Below, piece by piece: positions 19,723 to 27,875 of a DNA stretch of 28,623 nucleotides. Position 1 is the stretch's first letter; every line of letters begins with the position of its first letter. The position numbers and the translations under genes were made by a program. The notes below the pieces were generated by a model. The model worked only from the letters and a program-made list of their open reading frames with translations. It was not told the DNA's origin and did no database searches. Location of the stretch: the NCBI GenBank assembly GCA_029883045.1, contig JAOUJU010000001.1, forward strand, positions 1-28,623, written 5' to 3'. Source of the stretch: Rhodospirillaceae bacterium (GTDB lineage: Bacteria; Pseudomonadota; Alphaproteobacteria; Rhodospirillales; Magnetovibrionaceae).

Positions 19723-21409
19723 TCGAGCTATTTATCAAGCCGGCATTATGGACGCGTACAACGACCGCGCCGTAAATACAATCGTTGTAATGAGTTCGGC
19801 GCAAGTCGGAAAAACAGAAATAATTAATAACATCGTCGGTTATGTTATCGACCAAAACCCCGGCCCGATGTTAGTTTTACAGCCCACGCTTGAAATGTCG
19901 CAAACGTGGAGTAAAGACCGACTCGCCCCCATGTTGCGCGACAGTCCATGCCTTCGCGGTAAGGTAAAAGACCCCCGCGCCCGCGACTCGGGCAACACAA
20001 TGCTACACAAGACGTTTACCGGCGGACAGATAACAATGGCCGGAGCGAACAGCCCGGCAAGCTTGGCAAGCCGCCCGATTCGGGACGTACTCGCCGACGA
20101 GGTAGACCGCTACCCGTACAGCGCGGGAAGCGAAGGCGACCCGATAAGTTTAGCCCGTAAACGTTCTACAACATTTTGGAATCGTAAACTTATTATAACG
20201 TCGACGCCGACCGTTAAAGGCGCGTCGGCCGTCGAACGCTGGTACGACTCAAGCGACCAGCGGCGTTTTTACGTCCCATGCCCTCACTGTAACGAAATGC
20301 AGGTTTTAACCTGGGCGCATATACAATGGGACAACGACACAAAAGACCCGAATACGACGCGTTATATCTGCATACATTGCGGCGCGATTCTCGAAGAAAA
20401 AGACAAACCCCGAATGATACGCCGGGGCGAGTGGCGCGCAAACGCGCCATTTAAAGGCGTAGCCGGTTTCCATTTGAACGAATTGTATAGCCCTTGGAAA
20501 CGTTGGTCGGAAGTGGTCGCGGACTTTTTCGCGGCAAAGGACGACCCCGAAACGTTACGCGTTTGGATTAATACAAGCCTCGGCGAAACATGGGAAGAAC
20601 AAGGCGAGCAGGTAGAATCTATCGGCCTGCTTAACAATCGCGAAAATTACCCGGCCGAAGTCCCCGCCGCCGTTGTTGTATTAACATGCGGTGTCGATGT
20701 TCAGGACGACCGCCTAGAAGCGGAAATAGTCGGTTATACAGTCGACCGGCAAACTTACAGTATTGAATACGCCGTATTCCACGGCGACCCGTCACAGCGC
20801 GACGTATGGGACAAACTCGACCACTTTAGAGCAAAGCACTTTAACCACGAAAGCGGGTTAACGTTATCAGTTAGCGCCACGGGGATAGACTCGGGCGGCC
20901 ATTTTACACAAGTCGTTTACAACTATGGAAAGGAACGTTACTACGAACGCGTTTACGTTTTAAAGGGCGTCGGCGGCGGTGGTCGACCTATGACCGGCCG
21001 CCCGACCCGAAATAATCGGTTACGCGTTCGCGTTTATCCCGTCGGCGTCGACACAGCAAAGGAAAGCATATACGCGCGGTTAAAGGTTCGCGAACCTGGG
21101 CCGGGTTATTGTCATTTCCCCGCGCACTACGACGAAGAGTATTTTAGACAGTTAACCGCCGAACGAATCGAAACAAAGTTTATTAAGGGTTATGCCCGGC
21201 GCGTATGGGTTAAGAAACGCGCGAGAAATGAAGCGCTAGACGTTCGGGTATACGCCGACGCCGCGCTCGATATAAACGGCGACAGCTTGCAACGCCTGGC
21301 CGATGTTTTAAAAGAACGTATCGCGCAACGTGGGCACGTACCGAAAAGCCCGCCGCCGAAACCCGCCGGGTTTATTGGTTCTAATTCTGATTGGTTTAAT
21401 AAAAGGTAA
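19574..21409 (+). CDS. Terminase large subunit, lambda GpA-type
   Basis: 611 residues from a TTG start. The ATPase site is S-S-A-Q-V-G-K-T (74-81) with Walker B D-V-L-A-D-E-V-D (171-178). A zinc-type pair C-P-H-C and C-I-H-C lies near 233 and 266. The family's F-H-L-N-E-L-Y-S-P-W is present, and the nuclease part begins at C-G-V-D-V-Q-D-D-R-L-E. It packages DNA into proheads and cuts at cos. The 149-base overlap with the small-subunit gene is long, but the overlapping residues (W-A-D-E-K-R-K-L-S-P-E and onward) are typical of the family, so the start region is real. Confidence 0.93.
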   Translation: MEYQKKLCNAWNRTAKVWAPPPLLTVSKWADEKRKLSPEASAEPGQWRTDRAIYQAGIMDAYNDRAVNTIVVMSSAQVGKTEIINNIVGYVIDQNPGPMLVLQPTLEMSQTWSKDRLAPMLRDSPCLRGKVKDPRARDSGNTMLHKTFTGGQITMAGANSPASLASRPIRDVLADEVDRYPYSAGSEGDPISLARKRSTTFWNRKLIITSTPTVKGASAVERWYDSSDQRRFYVPCPHCNEMQVLTWAHIQWDNDTKDPNTTRYICIHCGAILEEKDKPRMIRRGEWRANAPFKGVAGFHLNELYSPWKRWSEVVADFFAAKDDPETLRVWINTSLGETWEEQGEQVESIGLLNNRENYPAEVPAAVVVLTCGVDVQDDRLEAEIVGYTVDRQTYSIEYAVFHGDPSQRDVWDKLDHFRAKHFNHESGLTLSVSATGIDSGGHFTQVVYNYGKERYYERVYVLKGVGGGGRPMTGRPTRNNRLRVRVYPVGVDTAKESIYARLKVREPGPGYCHFPAHYDEEYFRQLTAERIETKFIKGYARRVWVKKRARNEALDVRVYADAALDINGDSLQRLADVLKERIAQRGHVPKSPPPKPAGFIGSNSDWFNKR

Positions 21410-21413
21410 TATT

Positions 21414-21626
21414 ATGTCTTTCTGGAGCGAAGCGCTTATAAAATGGCAAGACGCGTACAAAGCCGTCGCCGACGGTAAGTCGTATTCTATGAACGGCCGG
21501 ACGCTAACCTATGAAGACGCCGACGTTATATTAAAACAAATTCAAACATGCGAACGTATGGTACGCGGTGAAAACAACGCGACGACCGGCGTAAATAGCA
21601 CTATATCGCTGGCGGACTTTTCCTAA
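21414..21626 (+). CDS. Head-tail joining protein gpW-like
   Basis: 70 residues from ATG 21414. Length and position between terminase and portal match lambda gpW, a small alpha/beta protein that plugs the portal after packaging. The sequence W-S-E-A-L-I-K-W-Q-D-A-Y-K-A-V-A-D-G-K and S-Y-S-M-N-G-R-T-L-T-Y-E-D fits that family. The portal start follows its stop directly. Confidence 0.8.
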   Translation: MSFWSEALIKWQDAYKAVADGKSYSMNGRTLTYEDADVILKQIQTCERMVRGENNATTGVNSTISLADFS

Positions 21627-23183
21627 ATGGCTTTAATCGACAAGCTAATTAAAAACGTGTCCCCCGCCTGGGCGTTACGTCGTGAGCGCGCGCGTTATAT
21701 GCTGAAAGCATACGAGGCCGCTAAGCCGTCCCGTTTACATAAAAAGCGAACCGATACCGGCAGCGGCGATAGCATCGTCGGCAGCGCGGGGGCGTCGCTA
21801 CGAATGCAAGCGCGGCATTTAGACGAAAACCACGACCTCGCGCGCGGTGTTTTAAGTGTATTAGTTAATCAAGTCGTCGGAAACGGAATACGGGTAGAAC
21901 CTCAAGTACGCGACAAAAAGGGAAAATTACTACGCAATGTAAACCAGCAGTTAACCGCCCTGCATCGCGACTGGATGTTATCCCCCGACGTAACGGGACA
22001 GGTACACTGGAACGCGGCACAACGTATCGCCGCCCGTACTTGGTTTCGAGACGGCGAAACGTTTACGCAACTATTACGCGGTGATATTAAAACGCTCGAA
22101 CATAATACCCGCGTTCCGTTTTCCATTGAATTAATCGAACCTGATTACGTGCCGATTGATTATAACGACGAAAAAAAACGAATTATACAAGGCGTTCAGA
22201 AAAACGCATGGGGCCGCCCGTTAAATTATTACTTCTATAAATCACACCCCGGCGACCGCCTTTTTAGTCGTGTTACTCAGGATACTAAACGCGTCCCCGC
22301 TGAAAACGTTTTACACTTAAAATTAATCGACCGAATCGGGCAAACGCGCGGCGTAACTGTTTTCGCGTCCGTATTAAACCGATTAGACGACATAAAGGAT
22401 TACGAAGAGTCGGAACGCGTCGCCGCCCGTGTCGCCGCCGCTATGACGGCTTATATTAAAAAGGGTTCGGAGTATATACCAACAACGGCCCAAACTAGCG
22501 AACGTTCGTTAGCTATGGCGCCCGGTATGATTTTCGACGACTTAGCGCCGGGCGAAGAAATCGGAACAATACAAAGTAATCGACCGTCGGGCGCGCTTGA
22601 ACCGTTCCGACAAGGTCAGTTAAAAGCCGTCGCGGCCGGAACGACGACGGGCTATTCAAGTATCGCGAAAGACTATAACGGGTCGTATTCAGCGCAACGA
22701 CAGGAACTTGTCGAACAGTCTGTACATTACGCCGCGTTACGCGACCACTTTGTCGAGCGCTTTTGTCGCCCTACCTGGCGCGAATTTGTAAAAGTCGCTA
22801 TCGCGGCCGGTTTAGTACAAATACCAAAAGAAACCGATTTAACGACAATCGACGACGCCGATTTTAGGGGGCCGTCCCTTCCTTGGATTGACCCGCTAAA
22901 GGAATTAAAAGCAAACGAAGGACTCGTACAAGCGGGGTTTAAATCACGCTCTCAAGTAATCCGCGAAATGTCAGGAAGTCCGGCGGACGTAACCGAACAA
23001 ATCGTACAGGAACGCGCCGACGAACTCGACAAGGGTTTAACCTTTACAACAAACACAAACACAGCAAAACCGCCCGACACGTCGCAACCCGTACAGGACG
23101 GCCAAAAGTTCGCCGACCAAAACGGAAACCGATATATATACAGGCACGCGACCGGTTGGCACAGATTAGACGACGCCGCGTAA
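21627..23183 (+). CDS. Portal protein, lambda GpB-type
   Basis: 518 residues, the family's usual length. Recognisable blocks are A-R-H-L-D-E-N-H-D-L-A-R-G-V-L near the N-terminus, E-P-D-Y-V-P-I-D-Y-N in the middle, V-L-H-L-K-L-I-D-R-I-G-Q-T-R-G-V, and Y-S-S-I-A-K-D-Y-N-G-S-Y-S-A-Q-R-Q-E near 351-368. Twelve copies form the ring at one capsid vertex through which DNA passes and to which the tail joins. No protease domain is fused to it; that activity is carried by the capsid gene instead. Confidence 0.92.
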   Translation: MALIDKLIKNVSPAWALRRERARYMLKAYEAAKPSRLHKKRTDTGSGDSIVGSAGASLRMQARHLDENHDLARGVLSVLVNQVVGNGIRVEPQVRDKKGKLLRNVNQQLTALHRDWMLSPDVTGQVHWNAAQRIAARTWFRDGETFTQLLRGDIKTLEHNTRVPFSIELIEPDYVPIDYNDEKKRIIQGVQKNAWGRPLNYYFYKSHPGDRLFSRVTQDTKRVPAENVLHLKLIDRIGQTRGVTVFASVLNRLDDIKDYEESERVAARVAAAMTAYIKKGSEYIPTTAQTSERSLAMAPGMIFDDLAPGEEIGTIQSNRPSGALEPFRQGQLKAVAAGTTTGYSSIAKDYNGSYSAQRQELVEQSVHYAALRDHFVERFCRPTWREFVKVAIAAGLVQIPKETDLTTIDDADFRGPSLPWIDPLKELKANEGLVQAGFKSRSQVIREMSGSPADVTEQIVQERADELDKGLTFTTNTNTAKPPDTSQPVQDGQKFADQNGNRYIYRHATGWHRLDDAA

Positions 23184-23184
23184 A

Positions 23185-23388
23185 GTGCAAACGCTTGTAA
23201 ATATACTACCCGGTTTAGTCCCTATAGATAAGCCAAGCAACCGAGGCCCAAAAGGCCCGCGCGGGCAACGTGGGCAACGCGGCGAACCTGGCCCACTTCC
23301 CGCGCATAGGTGGAACGGGTCAAAGATACAATTTCAAACCGGCCCCGATACCTGGGGCGAGTGGGTCGAACTACGACCGCCGAACTAA
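23185..23388 (+). CDS. Small collagen-like protein
   Basis: 67 residues from a GTG one base after the portal stop. Residues 20-37 hold about six G-x-y triplets (G-P-K, G-P-R, G-Q-R, G-Q-R, G-E-P, G-P-L), the collagen triple-helix pattern. The C-terminal 25 residues (W-N-G-S-K-I-Q-F-Q-T-G-P-D-T-W-G-E-W-V-E-L) match a motif often found at fibre ends. Probably a trimeric virion appendage or decoration peptide. It sits just before a terminator. Confidence 0.6.
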   Translation: MQTLVNILPGLVPIDKPSNRGPKGPRGQRGQRGEPGPLPAHRWNGSKIQFQTGPDTWGEWVELRPPN

Positions 23389-23403
23389 AAACCTCCCTCA
23401 AAC

Positions 23404-23430
23404 AAACCCGCTTCGGCGGGTTTCTTTTTT
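23404..23430 (+). terminator. Intrinsic terminator before the capsid gene
   Basis: AAACCCGC, TTCG, GCGGGTTT, then CTTTTTT. A UUCG-loop hairpin identical in its 20 bases to that at 26935-26954. Confidence 0.85.
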
Positions 23431-23442
23431 AAAGGCGAAAAA

Positions 23443-25359
23443 ATGAAACAGCGAATAGAAGGTACGTTACATCGTGCCGCCGCCGACGTATCAATCGCGG
23501 ACGATGAAAGCCGCGCGATTAAACTTTCGTTTAGTAGCGAAGAACCCTATTTACGTTCGTCGTTTTTCGACGAACCCTGGTTAGAAGTCCTCGGCCATGA
23601 CGAGGCCGAAGTAGATTTAGCCCGTTTAAATAACGGCGCCCCTGTTTTGTATAACCACGATCGAAGTAATCGCGAAAACCGCCTCGGGGTAGTTTCTCGC
23701 GCATGGCTTGAAAACGGCCGAGGGTATGCGGAAATCCGACTAAGCAAGCGCGCTTCGGTCGATGAAATTTGGCAAGACGTAAAAGACGGCGTTTTAACTA
23801 ATGTAAGCGTCGGTTATCAAATATTAGAACGAACGCTAACAAAACAAAACGAAGACGGCCCGAACGAGTATCGCGTTAATTCCTGGCTTCCGATGGAAGT
23901 ATCGTTAGTCGACATACCGGCCGACGCAAGCGTCGGAATCGGACGAACGGCCGACGATATCGCGTACCGCGTCGTCGATATTGAAAATACTTTAAACGTT
24001 AAAGAGGTTAAAACCATGAGCGAAGAAACCACAAGCCCCGACGTGACCGTCGACAACGTCAAGCGCGCCGATATTCAAGCCGCTATGACAACCGCCCTAG
24101 AGCAGGAAACCGCCCGCCGTAATGAAATTAAAGAAGTGTTTAAACCATTTCTTACGACACAGCGCGACATTATGGACGAATGCTTAGACGACGTTTCTGT
24201 AACAGTCGACGCCGCCCGCGCGCGCCTATTGTCTGAAATGGGTAAAGGTTCGTTTTCTGTATCGGGTACGGCTCGAATCGAAGTCGGCGAAGGTTCAAAC
24301 GAGAAATTTACTAAGGCAGCAGAACAAACCCTTTTAAGCCGTGTCGGCCTGGATAAAGTCGACCCGCAAAACGAATACCGCTCGTTTAGCTTAACCGAGT
24401 TCGCGCGGCGGTTTCTTGAAATAAATCACGTCTCGACGCGCGGGCTTGATAAAATGGCGCTAGTCGGCCGCGCGTTTACTACCTCGGATTTTCCGCTATT
24501 GCTCGCGTCGACGGCTGAAAAGTCAATGTTAAAAGGTTATACCGAAGCGCCGGAATCTTTCGGATTATGGACGAGCGTTGGCAATTTGGCCGACTTCAAA
24601 GTTAGCGACCGTTCAAGTTTGTCTGAATTTTCAGACCTGGCCGAAGTTAAAGAAAGCGGCGAATATCAACACGGTTCTATGTCTGATTTTCGCGAACAAA
24701 TCCAGTTAGCCACTTACGGGAAAATGTTTAACATTTCTCGTCAGGCAATTATAAACGACGACCTTAACGCGTTTAGTGCGATTCCGCGCAAAATGGGCCG
24801 AGCCGCCGCGCGTAAAGTCGGCGACCTTGCTTACGGCGTTTTAACAGCAAATGCGGCAATGTCTGACGCCGTCGCGTTATTTAATACCGCTAGTCACGCT
24901 AACGCGGTGGAATCAGGCGGCGGCGCCCCTACGGCTGCAACCGTCGGCGCGGGGCGTACTGCAATGCGAAAACAAACGGATAGTACAGGTAATGCTTATC
25001 TGAATATAACCCCGTCGTTTTTGATCGGCCCGGCCGCGCTTGAAGATACCATGTTAGTACTAATGGCGTCGGAAACCGACCCGAGCAAAACTAATAGTAA
25101 GGTTCCTAACCCGGTTCGCAATATGTCGACGGTCGTTACCGACGCCCGCCTCGACACCGCAAGCGCGACGGCCTGGTATATGTCGGCTAATCCCGCGATG
25201 TTCGATACAGTGGAAATCGGCTACCTTGACGGCAACCCTAATCCGGTTGTCGAACAGCAGGACGGCTGGAACGTGGACGGTATCGAATTTAAAGTACGAA
25301 TCGACGCCGCTGCAAAAGCGCTTGACTGGCGGACAATGTATTACAACGTCGGCGCATAA
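23443..25359 (+). CDS. Prohead protease fused to HK97-type major capsid protein
   Basis: 638 residues. Residues 1-175 are an S78-type prohead protease: His72 (V-L-Y-N-H-D), Ser122 (L-T-N-V-S-V-G-Y) and a W-L-P-M-E-V-S-L-V-D-I-P-A-D acid segment near 148-161. A helical, charged linker (about 190-290) resembles a scaffold/delta domain. The rest is a capsid protein with the HK97-like fold, including K-M-F-N-I-S-R-Q-A-I-I-N-D-D and F-L-I-G-P-A-A-L-E. The protease would cut itself and the scaffold free. An internal start at 24016 could yield the capsid part alone. Confidence 0.88.
   Translation: MKQRIEGTLHRAAADVSIADDESRAIKLSFSSEEPYLRSSFFDEPWLEVLGHDEAEVDLARLNNGAPVLYNHDRSNRENRLGVVSRAWLENGRGYAEIRLSKRASVDEIWQDVKDGVLTNVSVGYQILERTLTKQNEDGPNEYRVNSWLPMEVSLVDIPADASVGIGRTADDIAYRVVDIENTLNVKEVKTMSEETTSPDVTVDNVKRADIQAAMTTALEQETARRNEIKEVFKPFLTTQRDIMDECLDDVSVTVDAARARLLSEMGKGSFSVSGTARIEVGEGSNEKFTKAAEQTLLSRVGLDKVDPQNEYRSFSLTEFARRFLEINHVSTRGLDKMALVGRAFTTSDFPLLLASTAEKSMLKGYTEAPESFGLWTSVGNLADFKVSDRSSLSEFSDLAEVKESGEYQHGSMSDFREQIQLATYGKMFNISRQAIINDDLNAFSAIPRKMGRAAARKVGDLAYGVLTANAAMSDAVALFNTASHANAVESGGGAPTAATVGAGRTAMRKQTDSTGNAYLNITPSFLIGPAALEDTMLVLMASETDPSKTNSKVPNPVRNMSTVVTDARLDTASATAWYMSANPAMFDTVEIGYLDGNPNPVVEQQDGWNVDGIEFKVRIDAAAKALDWRTMYYNVGA
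24001..24018 (+). promoter_or_regulatory. Internal ribosome binding site and start within the protease-capsid gene
   Basis: AAAGAGGT lies eight bases ahead of an in-frame ATG at 24016, at the join between protease and scaffold. Initiation here gives a 447-residue scaffold-capsid protein lacking the protease, similar in logic to nested lambda C/Nu3. Confidence 0.55.
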
Positions 25360-25376
25360 TTCCGACGATTAAAACG

Positions 25377-25403
25377 CGGCCCTATCCTGGGCCGTTTTTT
25401 TTT
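25377..25403 (+). terminator. Intrinsic terminator after the capsid gene
   Basis: CGGCCC, TATCCT, GGGCCG followed by nine Ts. It lies between the capsid and the cement-protein genes. Confidence 0.85.
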
Positions 25404-25428
25404 ACTAATTTGAAAAGGTGTAAATATC

Positions 25429-25788
25429 ATGGCTTCGAACTTCGTAGAAAATGGCGATAACCTGCTATATACAGCAACCGCCGCAATTAGCGCCGACGAC
25501 GTCGTCGTCGTCGGTCAACAAATCGGAATTGCAATGGTAGATATTGCAAATACCGAAACCGGGACGGTCGCAATGGAGGGCGTATTTACAGTACCGAAAG
25601 TATCCGCCGCCGTTATTGCCCAGGGCGAAGCGGTTTTATGGGATTCGTCCGCCGGTGCATTCGATGATAACTTAGCCGTCGCGGCGGCGGGGGACGTTTC
25701 GAACGCGTGTACCGCCTGGGAAGCGGCCGGAAACGGCGTTACGACTATTAAGATTAAACTTAATACGGGCAAAGGTACCGTCGCATAA
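25429..25788 (+). CDS. Capsid cement/decoration protein (DUF2190-like)
   Basis: 119 residues. The N-terminal N-F-V-E-N-G-D-N-L-L-Y-T-A-T-A-A-I-S-A-D-D-V-V-V-V-G and the later V-P-K-V-S-A-A-V-I-A-Q-G-E-A-V-L-W-D fit DUF2190 proteins, small beta-barrel cement proteins coded right after the major capsid protein. They stabilise the shell after expansion. Stop and next start overlap (TAATG). Confidence 0.75.
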   Translation: MASNFVENGDNLLYTATAAISADDVVVVGQQIGIAMVDIANTETGTVAMEGVFTVPKVSAAVIAQGEAVLWDSSAGAFDDNLAVAAAGDVSNACTAWEAAGNGVTTIKIKLNTGKGTVA

Positions 25789-26102
25789 TGGATAATTTCC
25801 GGGCAAAGTTATTGCAAATTGATAACAAGTTACTCGGGGCGTTAGGTCAAACCGCGACCTATACCCCGAGTAATTGCCCGCACCCTTCAAGCAAGACGAC
25901 GACTATTACCGGCATTTTTGACAATCTATTTATTGAAACCCAAAAGACGCAAGGAACCCGACCGACGTTTACTTGTAAGGCGTCCGCCGTTACTGATATT
26001 AGCAACGGCGCGGCGTTAACAGTGGACTCGGTCGACTACCTCGCGCGCGAGTGGGAACCCGACGGAATGGGCTTAATAATGATTATTATGGAAAAGGTCT
26101 AG
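25788..26102 (+). CDS. Head-tail joining protein, gpFII-like
   Basis: 104 residues, similar in size and place to lambda FII. It is a beta-rich protein with a T-F-T-C-K-A-S-A-V-T-D segment and a C-terminal L-A-R-E-W-E-P-D-G-M-G-L-I-M-I-I strand, seen in the FII-like head-completion family. It would join the finished head to the tail. The next gene starts two bases after its stop. Confidence 0.7.
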   Translation: MDNFRAKLLQIDNKLLGALGQTATYTPSNCPHPSSKTTTITGIFDNLFIETQKTQGTRPTFTCKASAVTDISNGAALTVDSVDYLAREWEPDGMGLIMIIMEKV

Positions 26103-26103
26103 T

Positions 26104-26544
26104 ATGGCGCACGTCCGACAACAAATACGCGAAAGGCTCGCGGTCGAACTCGCAGGACTAACGACAACGTCGACCCGTGTTTATCAGACTCGGCTATACA
26201 ATATAGACGAAACACTATTACCCTGTTTATTGATCTATACGCAAACAGAGACAAGCGAAGTACAGACGTTAAGCCGCCCATATAATATTTATAAAACGTT
26301 AACTATTATCGTCGAAGGTGTCGCGCGGGCGGTGGCCGATATCGACGACACACTCGATACAATCGCGGCCGAGGTTGAAACGGCCGTCGGCAATTCAACG
26401 CTAAATAATTTAGCAAAAGATTTTTATTTAACGTCGACGTCTATTGACCTTAGCGCGGACGCGCAGCAACCGACGGGGACGGTTAGACTAACGTTTAACG
26501 CGACGTATGTAACAACCAGTAACGCCCCCGAAACCGCACTTTAA
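26104..26544 (+). CDS. Tail terminator, gpU-like
   Basis: 146 residues. The start (I-R-E-R-L-A-V-E-L-A-G-L) and L-P-C-L-L-I-Y-T-Q-T-E, followed by an I-D-D-T-L-D-T-I-A-A-E-V-E helix and a late G-T-V-R-L-T-F strand, match minor tail protein U, whose hexamer stops tube growth and caps the tail. Position between the joining protein and the tube gene fits. Confidence 0.7.
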   Translation: MAHVRQQIRERLAVELAGLTTTSTRVYQTRLYNIDETLLPCLLIYTQTETSEVQTLSRPYNIYKTLTIIVEGVARAVADIDDTLDTIAAEVETAVGNSTLNNLAKDFYLTSTSIDLSADAQQPTGTVRLTFNATYVTTSNAPETAL

Positions 26545-26556
26545 AAAGGAACCATA

Positions 26557-26886
26557 ATGGCTACTTTAACTGTATACACGACCGCACTAGACGGCGTAAC
26601 CCCGTCTTATGTCGCGGCAACCGGAGGCGGCGACGACTTCGTTAACTCTACAAACACACTTTTACATATTAAGAATGGGAGCGGCGGCGACATTACGGTA
26701 ACGGTAAATAGTCTAAAGTCCTGCTCGTATGGTTTCGACCACGATAGCGTAACGGTAGTAACAGCAGGAAGCGAGGAAATCGTCGGCCCGTTCGATACAA
26801 AACGCTTTAACGATTCGAACGGTAAAGCGGCGATTACGTATAGCGGCGTAACAAGTTTAACGATAGCCGCTTTTAAGCTGGCCTAG
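26557..26886 (+). CDS. Small beta-rich virion protein
   Basis: 109 residues of alternating beta strands. The V-N-S-T-N-T-L-L-H-I-K-N-G-S-G-G-D-I-T-V-T-V pattern recurs in small phage proteins coded between tail terminator and tail tube. No catalytic or binding motif. Probably structural. An AAAGGA site is placed well before the ATG. Confidence 0.6.
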   Translation: MATLTVYTTALDGVTPSYVAATGGGDDFVNSTNTLLHIKNGSGGDITVTVNSLKSCSYGFDHDSVTVVTAGSEEIVGPFDTKRFNDSNGKAAITYSGVTSLTIAAFKLA

Positions 26887-26906
26887 TTTAATTACAAACC
26901 CTTAAC

Positions 26907-26920
26907 GTTACGAAAGTAAC
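26907..26920 (+). other. Small hairpin with GAAA tetraloop
   Basis: GTTAC, GAAA, GTAAC in the gap after the small beta-rich gene. A stable GNRA-loop hairpin 15 bases ahead of the intrinsic terminator; it may protect the 3' end or be incidental. Confidence 0.35.
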
Positions 26921-26934
26921 ATAATTATTAGTAT

Positions 26935-26958
26935 AAACCCGCTTCGGCGGGTTTTTTT
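26935..26958 (+). terminator. Intrinsic terminator before the tail tube gene
   Basis: AAACCCGC, TTCG, GCGGGTTT followed by a run of T. The 20-base hairpin is identical to that at 23404-23423. Confidence 0.85.
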
Positions 26959-26973
26959 GTGGAGGTTAAAAAA

Positions 26974-27366
26974 ATGGCTAATCATGCGGGCAGCGAGGGC
27001 GCGGTTTATGTCGGCGCTAATCAAGTGGCAGAAATAACCGGTTACTCGATTGAATCAAGTATGGAACCGATCGAAGATACTTTACTAGGCGACGCATGGA
27101 AAACATACCTGGCGGGTAATCAATCGTGGTCGGCTTCATGCGAAGGCTTTTGGGATGAAACCGACACGACCGGACAAGGCGCGTTAACGCTCGGGTCGTC
27201 TATTACTGCAAATTTCTACCTCGAAGGAAACACCAGTACCGACACATATTTAACCGGTACCGCTTTAGTAACCGGCGTTAGCAAAGGGGCGAGCGTTAAC
27301 GGAATGGTAACGGTATCGTTTAGCCTGCAAGGAACCGGGGCGTTATCAGAATCGGTGGTGGTGTAA
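26974..27366 (+). CDS. Major tail tube protein
   Basis: 130 residues from ATG 26974 with a GGAGG site nine bases before it. The first strand (G-A-V-Y-V-G-A-N-Q-V-A-E-I-T-G-Y-S-I-E), the D-A-W-K-T-Y-L-A-G and W-S-A-S-C-E-G-F-W segments and the late A-S-V-N-G-M-V-T-V-S-F-S-L-Q-G-T-G-A-L match tube proteins of the TP901-1/lambda V type. Stacked hexameric rings form the tail tube. Strong ribosome binding site and a terminator just upstream fit a highly expressed product. Confidence 0.82.
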   Translation: MANHAGSEGAVYVGANQVAEITGYSIESSMEPIEDTLLGDAWKTYLAGNQSWSASCEGFWDETDTTGQGALTLGSSITANFYLEGNTSTDTYLTGTALVTGVSKGASVNGMVTVSFSLQGTGALSESVVV

Positions 27367-27369
27367 TTT

Positions 27370-27729
27370 ATGAGCGACGCACTGGAACGAGCAAAAACCC
27401 ATTTTAGAAACCTACTAAACGAAGCTTCGTTAATTAAAATCGTTGTCGACGAATGGGACGGGTTAGAGATTTTTTTTAAACCACTGGACGCGCTAAAGGC
27501 TAAGGAACTCGACCGAGTACTCGCCGGGGAAAGTAAAGCAAACGTCGAGGGTATGGTCGAAGTCCTGATAACCCGCGCGCTTGATAGCGACGGCCGCCCC
27601 CTTTTTAAACCCGTCGAAAAAAATGAAATCTTACGCCATGTATCCCCGCAAGTCGTCATTAAAACACTGTCTCGCATGGCCGAAGCCGCCGACGAAATGC
27701 TATCGGTCGACGACGTGGGAAAGTCCTAG
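27370..27729 (+). CDS. Tail assembly chaperone G-like
   Basis: 119 residues. Starts three bases after the tube gene's stop. Helical in the C-terminal half; L-D-S-D-G-R-P-L-F near 72-80 is typical for G proteins. It guides polymerisation of the tube around the tape measure and is not in the final tail. It ends at TAG 27727-27729, six bases beyond the slippery site that gives the longer GT form. Confidence 0.75.
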   Translation: MSDALERAKTHFRNLLNEASLIKIVVDEWDGLEIFFKPLDALKAKELDRVLAGESKANVEGMVEVLITRALDSDGRPLFKPVEKNEILRHVSPQVVIKTLSRMAEAADEMLSVDDVGKS

Positions 27730-27875
27730 AAAGCGATAACCTGTTACTTTTTCAGCTCGAACTAGCTGAAAGGCTGCACAAGTCGCTAGACGAAATCCGC
27801 GAATTATCCGTTTTTGAATTGAAACTATGGGCCGCTAAATGGCAACAACGACAGCACGTTACGAATTCGTCTTAG
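27370..27875 (+). CDS. Tail assembly chaperone GT-like (-1 frameshift product)
   Basis: At 27717-27723 the heptamer G GGA AAG lies in the correct phase near the end of the G gene, the same slippery sequence that lambda uses between G and T. A shift of -1 there skips the G stop and continues in a frame that reads E-S-D-N-L-L-L-F-Q-L-E-L-A-E-R-L-H-K-S and later F-E-L-K-L-W-A-A-K-W-Q, the usual T-part pattern, to TAG at 27873-27875. No start codon opens that frame, so the frameshift is its only sensible source. The T part overlaps the tape-measure start by 37 bases. Confidence 0.8.

Noticed and set aside
25491..25514. GACGAC/GTCGTC palindromic run near the start of the cement gene
   Set aside because: Explained by the D-D-V-V-V-V codons; no sign of a regulatory role.
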